Shown here: positions 1-13,540 of the stretch, in pieces
Numbering within the stretch: position 1 is the first letter of the stretch
How the letters are laid out: every line of letters begins with the position of its first letter
Assembly: GCA_016490735.1 (NCBI GenBank)
Contig: JAEMWC010000122.1
Location: forward strand, 1,283,495-1,347,494
Reading direction: 5' to 3'
Source: Pachyseris speciosa
Lineage: Eukaryota; Cnidaria; Anthozoa; Scleractinia; Pachyseridae
DNA length: 64,000 bases
The notes under the pieces: generated by a model
What the model was told of the DNA's origin: nothing
Databases searched by the model: none
The model's input: only the letters and a program-made list of their open reading frames with translations
Translations under genes and position numbers: made by a program

Positions 1-371
1 TAGCTGTAATAAGTATTGCGTGTTTGCACGGTGTGTAGCGCGTCCAATCAATTCACAAGTTCTCGAGAACTTGAGTCTCACTCGTATTCTCACTGTTTGA
101 GAACTTGTAAGAGCATGTTGAATGTAGGTGGTTTTTACTAGCGTTTATGAGTACTACTTGTGCGCACGGTGTGGAGCGCATCCCATAAATTCCTGATTTC
201 CGAGATTTTGACTCTGGGTCTTAATCTCACTCTTTCAAAACTTCTAACAGGAAATTGATAGTAGGTGGTGTTTATTGCCTGTCATGAGTACTACTTGTGC
301 ACAGGGTGTGGAGCTCGTCCCATAAAATCCTGCTATCCGAGAATTTGACTCTCGGTCATAATCTCACCCTT

Positions 372-2240
372 TGAAAACTTGTAAGCTCACGTTAAAAGTA
401 AGGGTTGGCTGTAATGAGTACTTGTTCGCTCGGTGAGGAGCGCGTCTCGTCAATTCCTGATTTCCGAGATTTTAAAACTCTCTCATAACCTCACTCTTTG
501 AAAACTTGTATGAGCATGTTGAAAGTAGGTGGTTTTTACTGGCTGTGACGAGTACCACGTGTGCGCACGATGTGGAGTGCGTTCCATCAATCACTGATTT
601 TCGAGATTTTTAAACTCTCTCATAACCTCACTCTTTTAAAACTTGTATGAGCATGTTGAAAGTAGAAGCTTTTACTTGGTGTGATGAGTACTGCTTATGC
701 GCAAGGTGTGGAGCGCTACCATCAATTCATGATTTGCGAGATTTTCACTCTCGTTCAAAATCTCACACTTTAAACACAAGTAAGAGGATGTTGAAAGTTG
801 CTGGTTTTTACTGGCTGTGATGAATGATAGTTGTGCGCACGGAGTAGAGCGCGTTCCATCAATTACTGATTTCCGAGATTTTGTGTGTCGGTCATAATCT
901 CACTCTTACAACACTTGTAAGAGCATGTTGAAATTAGGGGGTTTTCTCTAGCATTGATGACTACTACTTTTGCGCACAGTGTCTAGCATGTCCCATCAGT
1001 TCCTGACTTCCGATATTTTCATTCTTGGTGATAATGTCATTCTTTGAAAACTTGTAAGAGCATGTTTAAACAAGGTGCTTCTTACTAGCTGTGATGAGTA
1101 CTACTCTTGCGCACGGTGTCGAGCGCACACCATAATTTCCTGGTTTTCGAGAATTTGACTTTCTGTCATAACCTCACTCTTTGAGTAGTTGGAAGAGCGT
1201 GTTTGAAGTACATGGTTTTTACAAGCTGTGATGAGTACTGCTTTTGCGAACGGTGTTGAGTGCGTCCCATCAATTCCTAATTTTCAACATTTTGACTCTT
1301 TGTGATGTCACTCTTCGAGAACTTCTAAGAGGATGCAGAAAGAAGGTCCCTTATGCCAGCAAGGAAGAGTACTACTTGTGCGCACGGTGTGCAGCGCGTC
1401 CAATCAATTCGTGATTTCCAAGAACTTGACTCTCGGTCGTACTCTTACTCTTTGTTAACATCTAAAAGCATGTTTAAAGTAGGTGATCTTTTACTACCTG
1501 GGATGAGTGCTACTTGTGTGCATAGTGTGTAGCGCGTCCCATCAATTCCTGATTTCCAAGAACTTGACTCTCGGTGGTAATCTCTCTCTTTGAGAAGTTG
1601 GAAGAGCATGTTCAAAGGAGGTGGTTTTTTACTTGCTCCGAGGAGTACTACTTGTGCGCAAGGTGTGGACCGCGTCCTATCGATTCCTGATTTCCGAGAT
1701 TTTGAATCTCGATCATAATCTCACTCTATTCAAACTGGTAAGAGCAAAGCTAAAAGTATGATGTTTTTCCTAGCTGTGATGAGTACTAATTGTGCGCACT
1801 GTGTGGAACGCGTCCCATCAGTTCCTGAATGCCGAGAAGTTGACTCTCGGTCAAAAACTCACTGTGGAACGCGTCCCATCAATTCCTTATTTGGGAGATT
1901 TTGACCCTCGGTGATAATCTCAATCCTTGAAAACTTGTAAGAGCATGTTGAAATTAGGTGCTTTTTACTAGTAGTCAACAGTTCTACTTTTGAGCAAGGT
2001 TTGGAGCACGTGCCATCAATTCCTGAATGCCGAGAATTTGAATCTCGGTCAAAAACTCACTGTTTGAGAACTTGGAATAGCATGTTGAAAGCCGGTGGTT
2101 TTTACTAGCTTAGGTCAGTACTACTTGTATGCAGGCATTGGGGCTTGTCCCATCAATTCGCTATTTCCGAGAATTTGAATCTGGGTGATTGTCTCACTCT
2201 ATTAAAACTGGTAAAAGAGAGTTAAAAGTATGACGTTTTT
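372..2240 (+). repeat. Higher-order satellite block, copy 1 of pair A
   Basis: This stretch of about 13 monomers matches, monomer for monomer, the stretch at roughly 13,962-15,690. Shared idiosyncrasies include the short monomer starting GTAAGCTCACGTTAAAAGTA, the block with CATTGGGGCTTGTCCCATC, and the CCAGCAAGGAAGAGTACTAC variant. The offset drifts from ~13.59 to ~13.45 kb because of small indels. Boundaries are approximate. Confidence 0.75.
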
Positions 2241-5200
2241 ACTAGCTGTGTTGAGTACTAATTGTGCGCACGGTGTGAAGCTCGACCCATCAATTTCTGA
2301 TCGCCGAGAATTTGACTCTCGGTCAAAAACTCACTGCTTGAGAACCTTGAAGAGCATGTTGAAAGTAGATGCTTTTTACTTGCTTAGATGAGTACTACTT
2401 GTGCGCACAGTGTGCAGCGCGTCTTCTTGCACGCATGGTGTTAAGCGCGTTCTATTACTTCCTGATTTCCGAGATTTTCACTGTCGGTCCTAATGTAAAT
2501 GTTTGAAAACTTGTAAGAGCATGTTGATAGTAAATGGTTTTTACTAGCTGTGATGAGTTCCACTTGTGCAAACGGTGTGGAGCGCGTTCCAGTACTTCCA
2601 TATTTCCGAGATTACGACCATCGGTCATAATCTCACTCTTTGAAAACTTCTAAGAGCATATTGATAGTAGGTGGTGTTTATTACCTAGATTAGTTCTGCT
2701 TCTCCGCAGAGTGTGGACCTCATCCCATCAAATCCTGATATCCGAGAATTTAAATCTCGGTTATAACCTCACTCTTTTAAAACTTGTAAGAGCATGTTGA
2801 AAGTAAGGGTTGGCTTTGATGAGTAGTACTTGTGTACTCGGTTTGGAGCGCGTCCCATTAATTCCTGATTTAAGAGTTTTTCACTGTCGGACATAATGTA
2901 AATGTCTGTAGACTTGTAAGAGCATATTAAAAGTAAGTGGTTTTTTCTAGGTGTGATTAGTACTACTTGTGGAAACGGTGTGGAGCGCGTCCCAGCAATT
3001 CCTGATTTCCGAGATTACGACCATCGGTCATAATCTCACTCTTTTAAACTCTTAAGAGCATCTTTAAAGTAGGTGGTTTTTACTAGCTGTGATGAGTTCT
3101 GCTTGTTTGCACGGTGTGTAGCGCGTCCAATCAATTCATAATTTCCCGAGAAACTGAGTCTCGCTCGTATTCTCACTGTTTGAGAACTTGTAAGAGAACG
3201 TTTACAGTAGGTGGTTTTTTCTACCTCTTATGAGAACTACTTGTGCGAACGGTGTGGAGCGCGTCCTATCAATTCCTGATTTCCGAGATTTTGAATCTGG
3301 GTCATAATCTCACTCTTTCAAAACTGGTAAGAGCGAGTTAAGAGGATGATGTTTTTTACTAGCTGTGATGAGTACTACTTTTGCGCACGGTGTGCAGAGC
3401 GTCCAATCAATTCGTGATTTCCGAGAACATGACTCACGGTCGTAATCTAACTCTTTCAGAGCTTGTGAGAGCGTGTTGAAAGTTGGTGGTTTTTTACAAG
3501 CTCTGTTGAGTTCTACTTGTGCGTAAGGTGTGGACCGCGTCCCTTCTATTCCTGATTTCGGAGAATTTCACCCTCGATCACAATCTCACTCTTTGAAAAC
3601 TTGTAAGAGCATTTTATAAGTAGGTGCTTTTAACTAGCTGTGATGATTACTACTTGTGCGCACGGTGTTTAGCGCCTCTCATTAATTCCTGATTTCCGAG
3701 ATTTTGAGTCTCGGTTATAATCTCACTCTTTGAGAACTTAGAAGAGGATGTTCAAAGTAGGTTGTTTTTACTAGCTCTGATGAGTACTACTGGTGCGGAA
3801 GGTGTGGACCGCTTCCCATCAATTCGTGATATCCGAGATTTTTACTGTCGGTCATAAAGTTACTCTTTAAGAACTTGTAAGAGGATCTTTAAAGAAGGTG
3901 GTTTTAGCTAGCTGTGATGAGTAATGCTACTTTGCACGGTGTGTAGCGCGTCCAATCAATTCATAATTTCCCGAGAACCTGAGTCTCGTTCGTATTCTCA
4001 CTGTTTGAGAACTTGTAAGAGCATGTTTAAAGTAGGTGGTTTTTTACTAGCTGTGATTAGTTCTACTTGTCCAAACGGTGTGGAGCGTATCCCAGAAATT
4101 CCTGATTTCTAAGATTACGACTCTCGGTCATAATCTCACTCTTTGAAAACTTCTAAGAGCATATTGATAGTAGATGATGTTTATTACCTGTGAAGAGTTC
4201 TGTTTGTCCGCAGAGTGTGGAGCTCATCCCATCAAATCCTGATATCCGAGAATTTAACTCTCCGTCATAATCTCACTCTTTTAAAACTTGTAAGAGCACG
4301 TTGAAGGTAAGGGTTTGCTGTGATGAGTACTACTTGTGTACTCGGTTTGAAGCGCGTCCAATTAATTCCTGATTTCCGAGATTTTCAGTCTCGGTCAAAA
4401 ACTCACGGTTTGACAACTTCGAAGAGCATGTTGAAAGTAGGTGGTTTTCACTAGCTTAGATGAGTACTACTTTAATGATTTCCGAGATTGTTACCCTAGG
4501 TCAAAATCTCACTCTGAAAACTTGTAAGAGCATGTTGAAAGTAGGTGATGTTTACTAGCTGTCAAACGTACTAATTGTGCGTACGGCGTGGAGCGCGTCC
4601 CATCAATTCCTGATTTCAAAGATTTTGACTCTCGGTCATAATCTCACTCTTTGTAAACTTGTAGGAGCATGTTGGAAGTAGGTGCTTGTTACTAGCTGTG
4701 ATGAGTACTACTTGTGCGTATGGAGAGCAGCGCATCTTCTCGCACGCATGGTGTGAAGAGCGTGCTATAAATTCCTGATTTCCGAGATTTTCACTGTCTG
4801 TCGTAATCTAAATGTTTGAAAACTTGTAAGAGCATGTTGAAAGTGAGTGTTTTTTTCTAATGTGATGAGTACTACTTGAGCAAATGGTGTGGAGCGCCTC
4901 CCAGCAATTCCTGATTTCCGAGATTACGACTCTCGGTCATAATCTCACTCTTTGAAACTCTGAAGAGCATCTTTAAAGTAGGTGGTTTTTATGACTACTA
5001 CTTGCGCAAACGGTGTTGAGCGCGTCCCATCAATTCCTGATTTCCGTCATTTTGACTCTGGGTCGTAATCTCACTCTTTTAAAACTGTTAAGGGCGAGTT
5101 AAAAGTGTGATGTTTTTACTAGCTCTGATTAGTACTACTTTTGCGCACGGTGTGCAGCGCGTCCAATCTATTCGTGATTTCCGAGAACTTGACTCTCTGT

Positions 5201-8200
5201 CGTTATCTCACTCTTTGAAAACTTGTAAGAGCATGTTGAAAGTTGGTCGTTTTTACTAACTCTGATGAGTACTACTTGTAAGGTGTGGACCGCGTCCCAT
5301 CAATTCCTGATTTCGGAGATTTTCACCCTCGGTCAAAATCTCACTCTTTGAAAACTTGTAAGAGCATGTTGAAGGTAAGTGCTTTTAACTAGCTGTGATG
5401 ATTACTACTTGTGCGCACGGTGTTTAGCGCATCCCATTAATTCCTGATTTCCGAGATTTTCACTGTAATCTAAATGTTTGAAAACTTATAAGGGCATGTT
5501 GAAATTAAGTGGTTTTTACTAGCTGTGATGAGTACTAGTTGTGCCCAAGGTGTGGACCGCGTCCCATCAATTCCTGATTTCCGAGATTTTGACTCTGGCT
5601 CATAATCTCACTCTTTTAAAGCTGGCAAGAGCGAGTTAAAAGTGTGATGTTTTTACTAGCTGTGATGAGCACTAATTGCGGGAATTGTCTGGAGTGCGTC
5701 CTATTACTTTCTTTTTTCCGAGAATTTGACTGTCGGTCAAAATCTCACTCTTTGGAATGCTGTTGTTGCATGTTGAAAGTAGGTGCTTTTTACTAGTTGT
5801 GATGAGTACTACTTGTGAGTACGGTGTGGAGGACGAGCCATCAATACCTGATTTCAAAGAAATTGACCCTCGGTCATAATATCACTCTTTCGAATCTTCT
5901 AAGAGCAGGTTGAAAGTAGGTAATTACTCGGTGTGATGAGTACGACTTTTGCGAACGGTGTAGATAGCGTCTTATCAATTCCTGATATCCGGGATTTGAA
6001 TCTCGGTCATAATGTCATTCTTTGAACACTTGTGGGAGGAAGTTGAAAGTAGGTGGTTTTAACTAGCTGTGATTAGTACTACTCTTACGGACGGTGTGGA
6101 GCGCGTACCACCAATTCAGGATCTCCGAGATTTTGACTGTCGTTCGTAATGTCACTCTTTTAAACTTGTAAGAGCACGTTGAAAGTAAGGGTTGGCTCTG
6201 ATGAGTACTACTTTTGTACTTGGTTTGGAGCGCGTGCCATTAATTCCTGATTTCCGACTTGTTCAGTCTCGGTCAAAAACTCACTGTTTGAGAACTTGGA
6301 AGAGCATGTTGAAAGTAAGTATTTTTATTAGATTATATGAGTACTACTTTTGGGCATGGTGTGGAGCTCGTCCCATGAGTTCATGATTTCCGAGAGTTTG
6401 ACTCTCGGTCATAATATCACTCTTTGAAAACTTGTAGGAGCATGTTGGAAGTAGGTGCTTGTTACTAGCTGTGATGAGTACTACTTTGCGTATGGTGGGC
6501 AGCGCGTCTTCTCGCACGCATGGTGTGAAGGGCGTGCTATAAATTCCTGATTTCCGAGATTTTCACTGTCTGTCATAATCTAAATGTTTGAAAACTTGTA
6601 AGGGCATGTTGAAATTAAGTGGTTTTTTTTCTAGCTGTGAGGAGTACTCTTTGTGGACGCGTCGTGGAGCGCGTCACAGCAATTCCTGATTTCCGAGATT
6701 ACCACTCTCCGTCATAATCTCACTCCTTGAAACTCTTAAGGGCATCTTTAAAGTAGGTTGTTTTTACCAGCTGTGATGAGTACTGCTTGTTTTTACGGTG
6801 TGTAGCGCGTCCAATCAATTCATAATTTCCCGAGAACTTGAGTCTCGCTCGTATTCTCACTGTTTGAACACTTGTAAGAGCAGGTTTAAAGTAGGTGATT
6901 TTTTACTACCTGTGATGAGTACTACTTTTGCGCACGGTGTGCAGCTCGTCCAATCAATTCGTGATTTCCGAGAACTTTATTCTTGGTCGTAATCTCACTC
7001 TTGGTTAACTTCTAAGAGCATGTTGAAAGTAGGTGGTTTTACTAGCTCTGATGAGTACTACTTGTGCGCATGGTGTGTAGCGCGTCCCATCAATTCCTGA
7101 TTTCCGAGAACTTGACTCTCGGTCATAATCTCACTGTTCTCGAACTTGAAAGTAGGTGGTTTTTCCTACTTTTGATGAGCATTACTTGTGCAAACAGTGT
7201 GGAGTGCGTCAAATAAATTCCTTATTTCCAAGATATTTGCTGTCGTTCGTAATGTCACTCTTTAAGAACTTGGAAGAGCATCTTAAAAGTAGGTGGTTTT
7301 TACTAGCTGTGATGAGTACTGCGTGGTTGCACGGTGTGTATTGCGTCCAATCAATTCATAATTTCCCGTGAACTTGAGTCTCACTCGTATTGTCACTGTT
7401 ATAGAACTTGTTTTTACTAGCGTTTAATGTAATAAAGTAGGTTGATTTTAGTTGCTGTGACGCACTACTTGTGCGCACGGTGTGGAACGCGTTCCATCAA
7501 TTACTGATTTCCGAGAACTTGACTCTCGGTCATAATCTCACTGTTGTCGAACTTGTAAGAGCATATTGAAAGTAGGTGGTTTTCCCTATTTTTGACGAGT
7601 ATTACTTGTGCGAACAGTGTGGAGTGCGTCAAATAAATTCCTGATTTCCAAGATTTTTGTTGTCGGTCGTAATCTCACTCTTTAAGAACTTGGAAGAGCA
7701 TCTTAAAACTAGGTCGTTTCTACTAGCTGTGATGATTACTGCGTGTTTGCATGGTGTGTAGCGCGTCCAATCAATTCATAATTTCTCGAGAACTTGAGTC
7801 TCACTCGTATTCTCACTGTTTAGCAACTTGTAAGAGCATGTTGAAAGTAGGTAGTTTTCACTAGCGTTTACGAGTACTACTTATGCGCACGGTGTGGAGC
7901 GCGTCCCATCAATTCCTGATTTCCGAGATTTTGACTATGGGTCTTAATCTCACTCTTTCAAAACTTCTAACAGGATATTGATAGTAGGTGGTGTTTATTA
8001 CCTTTGATGAGTACTGCTTTTGCACAGGGTGTGGAGCTCGTCCCATAAAATCCTGATATGCGAGAATTTACGAGCATGTTGGAAGTAGGTGCTTGTTACT
8101 AGCTGTGATCAGTACTACTTGTGCGGATGGTGTGCAGCTTGTCATGTTGCACGCATGGTGTGAAGCGCGTGCTATAACTTCCTGATTTCCGAGATTTTCA

Positions 8201-9239
8201 CTGTCGGTCATAATGTAAATGTTTGAAAACTTGTAAGAGGATGTTGAAAGTAAATGGTTTTTACTAGCTGTGATGAGTACTACTTGTGCAAAGGGTGTGG
8301 AGTTCGTCCCAGATATTCCTTATTTCCGAGATTACGACTCTCGATCATAATCTTACTCTTTGAAACTTCTAACAGGATATTTCAAGTAGGTGGTTTTTAC
8401 TACCTGTAATGAGTACTGCTTGTTTGCACGGTGTGTAGCGCGTCCAATCAATTCATAATTTCCTGAGAACCTGAGTCTCGTTCGTATTCTCACTGTTTGA
8501 GAACTTGTTAGAGCATGTTTAAAGTTCGTGGTTTTTACTAGATTTTATGAGTACTACTTGTGCGCACGGTGTGGAGCGCGTCCCATTAATTCCTTTTCTC
8601 CGAGAATTTGACTGTCCGTCATAATCTCACTCGTTTGAATCCTGTTGTTGTATGTTGAAAGTAGGTGCCTTTGACTAGCTGTGATGAGTACTACTTGTGA
8701 CTACGGTGTGGAGGGCGAGCCATCAAAAGCTGATTTTAAAGAATCTGACCCTTGGTCATACTATCACTCTTTCGAATCTTCTAAGAGCAGGTTGAAGGTA
8801 GATAATTACTCGGTGTGATGAGTACTACTTTTACGCACGGTTTAGATAGCGTCTTATCAATTCCTGATATCCGAGATTTGAATCTCGGTAATAAGTTCAT
8901 TCTTTGAACACTTGTGGGAGGAAGTTGAAGGTAGGTTGTCTTAACAAGCTTTGATTAGTACTACTTTTACGGACGGTGTGGAGCGCGTTCCATCAATTAC
9001 TGATTTCCGAGATTTTGTATCTCGGTGATAACCTCACTCTTACAAAACTTGTAAGAGGATGTTGAAAGTAGGAGGTTTTGTCTAGCTCTGATGAGTACTA
9101 CTTGCGTGCACGGTGTCTAGCGCGTCCCATCAATTCCTGATTTCCGATATTTCGACTCTCGGTCATAATCTCGTTCTTTGAAAACTTGTAAGAGCATGAT
9201 GAAACTGGGTGCTTTTTACTAGCTGTGGTAAGTACTACT

Positions 9240-11790
9240 TGTTCGCACAATGTGGAGCGCGTCCCATCAATTCTTGAGTTCTAAGATTTTGACTCTCGCT
9301 CATAATCTCACTGTTTGAAAACTTTTTAGAGCATGTTGAATGTAAGTCGTTTTTACTAGCAGTGATGAGTACTACTCTTGCGCACGGTGTGGAGCGCGCC
9401 CCATCAATTCCTGGCTTAAGAGAATTTGACTTTTTGTCATCAACTCACTCTTTGACTAGTTGGAAGAGCATGTTGAAAGTAGGTGGTTTTTATAGGCTGT
9501 GATGAGTACTACTTTTCCGAACGGTGTGGAGTGTATCCCATCAGGTTCTAAGTTTCAAGATTTTGACTCCTTGTGATAATGTCACTCCTCGAGAACTTGT
9601 AAGAGGATATTGAAGGAAGGTGCTTTTTACCAGCAAGGAAGAGTACTACTTGTGCGCACGGTGTGCAGCGCGTCCGATCAATTCGTGATTTCCGAGAACT
9701 CAACTCTCAGTCGTAATCTTACTCTTTGAGAACATGTAAGAGCATGTTGAAAGTTGGGTTTTTTTACTAGCTCTGATGAGTACTACTTTTGCGTAAGGTT
9801 TGGACCGCGTGACATCAATTCCTGATTTCAGAGATTTTGACTCTCGGTCAAAATCTCACTCTTTGTTAACTTCTAAGAGCATGTTGAAAGTAGGTGCTAT
9901 TACTAGGTGTGATGAGTGCTACTTGTGCGCATTCGTGTGTAGCGCGTCTCATCAATTCCTGATTTCCGCGAACTTGACTGTCCGTCATAATTTCAGTGTT
10001 CGAGAACTTGTAAGAGCATATTGAAAGTAGGTGGTTTTTTCCTACTTTTGATGAATATTACTTGTGGGAAATTTGTGGAGTGCGTCAGATGTATTTCTCA
10101 TTTTCAAGATTTTGGCTGTCGGTCGTAATGTCACTCTTTTAGCACTTGCACGGGCATCTTAAAAGTAGGTGGTTTTTACTAGCCGTGATGAGGACTGCGT
10201 GTTTGTACGGTGTGTAGCGCGTCCAGTCAATTCATAATTTCCCGAGAACTTGAGTCTCACTCGTATTGTCAATGTTTGAGAACTTTTAAGAGCATGTTGA
10301 AAGTAGCTGGTTTTTATTAGCGTTCATGAGTACTACTTGTGTGCAAGGTGTGGAGCGCGTCCCATGATCTCCTGATTTCCGAGATTTTGACTCTGGGTCA
10401 TAATCTCACTCTTTTAAAGCTGGCAAGAGCGAGTTAAAAGTATGATTTTTTCACTAGCTGTGATGAGTACTAATTGTGGGCACGGTGTGGAGCGCGTCCC
10501 ATTAATTCCTTATTTCCGAGAATTTGACATTCGGTGATAATCTCATTCTTTGGAATCCTGTTGTTGCATGTTGAAAGTAGGTGCTTTTTACTAGTTGTGA
10601 TGAGTACGACTTGTGAATGTAGGTCATTTTTACAAGCTGTGATGAGTACTACTTCTGCGATCGGTGTCGAGTGCTTCCCATCACTTCCTAATTTTCAACA
10701 TTTTGACTCTTTCTCATAATTTCACTCTTCGAGAACTTGTAAGAGGATGCTGAAAGAAGGTCGTTTTTACCAGGAAGGAAGAGTACTACTTGTGCGCGCG
10801 GTGTGCAGCGTGTCCTATCAATTCGTGATTTCCGAGAACTCGACTCTCGGTCGTCATCTCACTTTTTGAGAACTTGTAAGAGCATCTTGAAACTAGGTGA
10901 TTTTTTTAGTAGCTGTGATGAGTGCTACTTGTGTGCATGGTGTGTAGCGCGTCCCATCAATTCCTGATTTCCGAGAACTTGACTCGCGGTCATAATCTCA
11001 CTGTTTGAGAACTTGTAAGAGCATATTGAAAGTAGGTGGTTTTTACTAGCTGTGATGAGTACTACTTGTGTGAACAGTATAGAGTGCGTCAAATCAATTC
11101 CTGATTTCCAAGATTTTTACATTCGGTCATAATGTCACTGTTTATGAACTTGGAAGAGCATCTTTAAAGAAGGTGGATTTTGCTAGCTGTGATAAGTACT
11201 GCTTGCTTGCATGGTGTGTAGCGCGCCCAATCAATTCATAATTTCCCAAAAATGACTCTCACTCGTATTCTCACATTTTGAGAACTTGTAAGAGCATCTT
11301 TAAAGTAGGTGGTTTTTACTAGTTTAGATGAGTACGACTTGTGCGCAGGGTGTGTAGCGCGTCCATTCAATTCCTGATTTCCGAGATTTTGACTCTCGTC
11401 ATGATCTCACACTTTGTAAACTTGTAAGAGCATATTGGAAGTAGGTGCTTGTTCCTAGCTATGATGAGTACTACTTGCACGCATGGTCTGAAGCGCGTGC
11501 TATAAATTCCTGATTTCCGAGATTTTCACTGTCGGTCTTAATGTAAATGTTTGAATACTTGTAAGAGTATCTTGAAAGTAAATGGTTTCTACTAGCTGTG
11601 ATGGGTACTTGTACGGTGTGGAGCTCGTCCCAGCAATTCCTGATTACCGAGATTACGACTCTTTGTCATAAATCGCACTCTTTGAAAACTTCTAAGGGCA
11701 TATTGATAGTAGGTGGTGTTTATTACCTGTGATGATTTCTGCTTGTCCGCAGAGTGTGGAGCTCATCCCATCAAATCCTGAGAGCATCTT
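9240..11790 (+). repeat. Higher-order satellite block, copy 1 of pair B
   Basis: Matches roughly 16,190-18,570 (offset 6.8-6.9 kb). Diagnostic variants shared by both copies include GAATGTAGGTC right after GAGTACGACTTGT, CTGCGATCGGTGTCGAGTGC, and ACCAGGAAGGAAGAGTACTA. Copies differ by scattered point changes. Boundaries approximate. Confidence 0.75.
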
Positions 11791-12239
11791 TAAAGTAGGT
11801 GATTCTTACTAGCTGTGATGAGTAACTCTTGTTTGCACGGTGTGTAGCGCGTACAATCTTGTCTCACTCCTATTCTCACTGATTGAGAACTTGTAATACC
11901 ATGTTTAAAGTTGGTGGTTTTTACTAGCTTTTATGAGTACTACTTGTGCGAACGGTGTGGAGCGCGTCCTATTAATTCCTGATTTTCGAGATTTTGACAC
12001 TGTCTCATCACCTCACTCTTTGAAAACTTGTATCAGCATGTTTAAAGTAGAAGGTTTTTACTAGGTGTGATGAGTACTGCTTCTGCGCACGGTGTGGAGC
12101 GCTCCCATCAATTCATGATTTGCGAGATTTTCACTCTCGTTCAAAATCTCATTCTTAAAACACTTGTAAGAGGATGTTGAACTTGGTTGTCTTTACTGGC
12201 TTTGATGAATAATAGTTGTGCGCATGAAGTGGAGCGCGT

Positions 12240-13540
12240 TCCATCAATTACTGATTTCCGAGATTTTGTGTCTCGCTCATAATCTCACTCTTCTAACAGT
12301 TGTAAGAGCATGTTGAAAGTAGGAGATTTTCTCTAGCATTGATGATTACTACTTTTGCGCACAGTGTCTAGCAGGTCCCATCAGTTCCTGACTTCCGATA
12401 TTCTGAGTCTTGGTGATAATGTCATTCTTTGAAAACTTGTAAGAGTATGTTGAAACTAGGTGCTTTTTGCTAGCGTCTGTGAGTACTACTTGTGCGCACG
12501 GTGTGGAGCGCGTCCCATCAACTCCTGATTTCTGAGATTTTGACTCTCGCTCATGAGCTCACTGTTTGAACACTTTTTTGAGGATGTTGAATGTAGGTCG
12601 TTGTTCCTAGCTGCTATGAGTAGTACTCTTGCGCACGGTGTGGAGCGCGCCCCACCAATTCCTGGTTTTCGGGAATTTGACTTTCTGTCATAACCTCACT
12701 CTGTGAGTATTTGGAAGAGCATGTTTGAAGTACGTTGTTTTTAGAAGCTGTCATGAGTTCTACTTTTGCGAACGGTGTTGAGTGCGTCCCATCAATTCCT
12801 AATTTTCAACATTTTGACTCCTTGTGCTGATGTCATGTTGTAAGAGGATGCTGAAAGAAGGTCCTTTTTACCAGCAAGGAAGAGTACTACTTGTGCGCAC
12901 GGTGTGCAGCGCGTTCAATCAATTCGTGATTTCCGAAAACTTGACTCTCGGTCGTACTCTCACTCTTTGTTAACTTCTAAGAGGATGTTGAAAGTAGGTG
13001 ATGTTTTACTAGCTGTGATGAGTGCTACATGTGTGCATGGTGTGTAGCCCGTCCCATCAATTCCTGATTTCCGAGAAGTTGACTCTCGGTGGTAATCTCA
13101 CTCTTTGAGAAGTTGTAAGAGCATGTTGAAAGTAGGTGGTTTCTTACTAGCTCCGACGATTACTACTTGTGCGCAAGGTGTGGACCTCGTCCGATAAATT
13201 CCTGATTTCCGAGATTTTGAATCTCGGTCATAATCTCACTCTATTCAAACTGGTAAGAGCAAGCTAAAAGTATCATGTTTTTACTAGATGTGGTGAGTAC
13301 TAATTGTGCGCACGATGTGGGCGCGTCCCATCAATTTTTGATCGCCAAGAATTTGACTCTCGGTCAAAAACTCACTGTTTGAGAATCTTGAAGAGCATGT
13401 TTAAAGAAGGTGGTTTTTACTTGCTTAGATGAGTACTACTTGTGCGCACGGTGCGCACGGCGCGTTCTATAAATTCCTGATTTCCGAGATTTTCACTGTC
13501 GGTCATAATGTTAATGTTTGAAAACCTACTAAGAGCATGT
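12240..13540 (+). repeat. Higher-order satellite block, copy 1 of pair C
   Basis: Matches roughly 18,690-19,990 (offset ~6.45 kb). Shared variants include TTTTCTCTAGCATTGATGAT, GCAGGTCCCATCAGTTCCTG and a monomer with GATGTTTTACT plus GTGCTACATGTGTGCATGG. Together with pair B this suggests one larger ~9-13 kb block was duplicated and then rearranged. Confidence 0.7.
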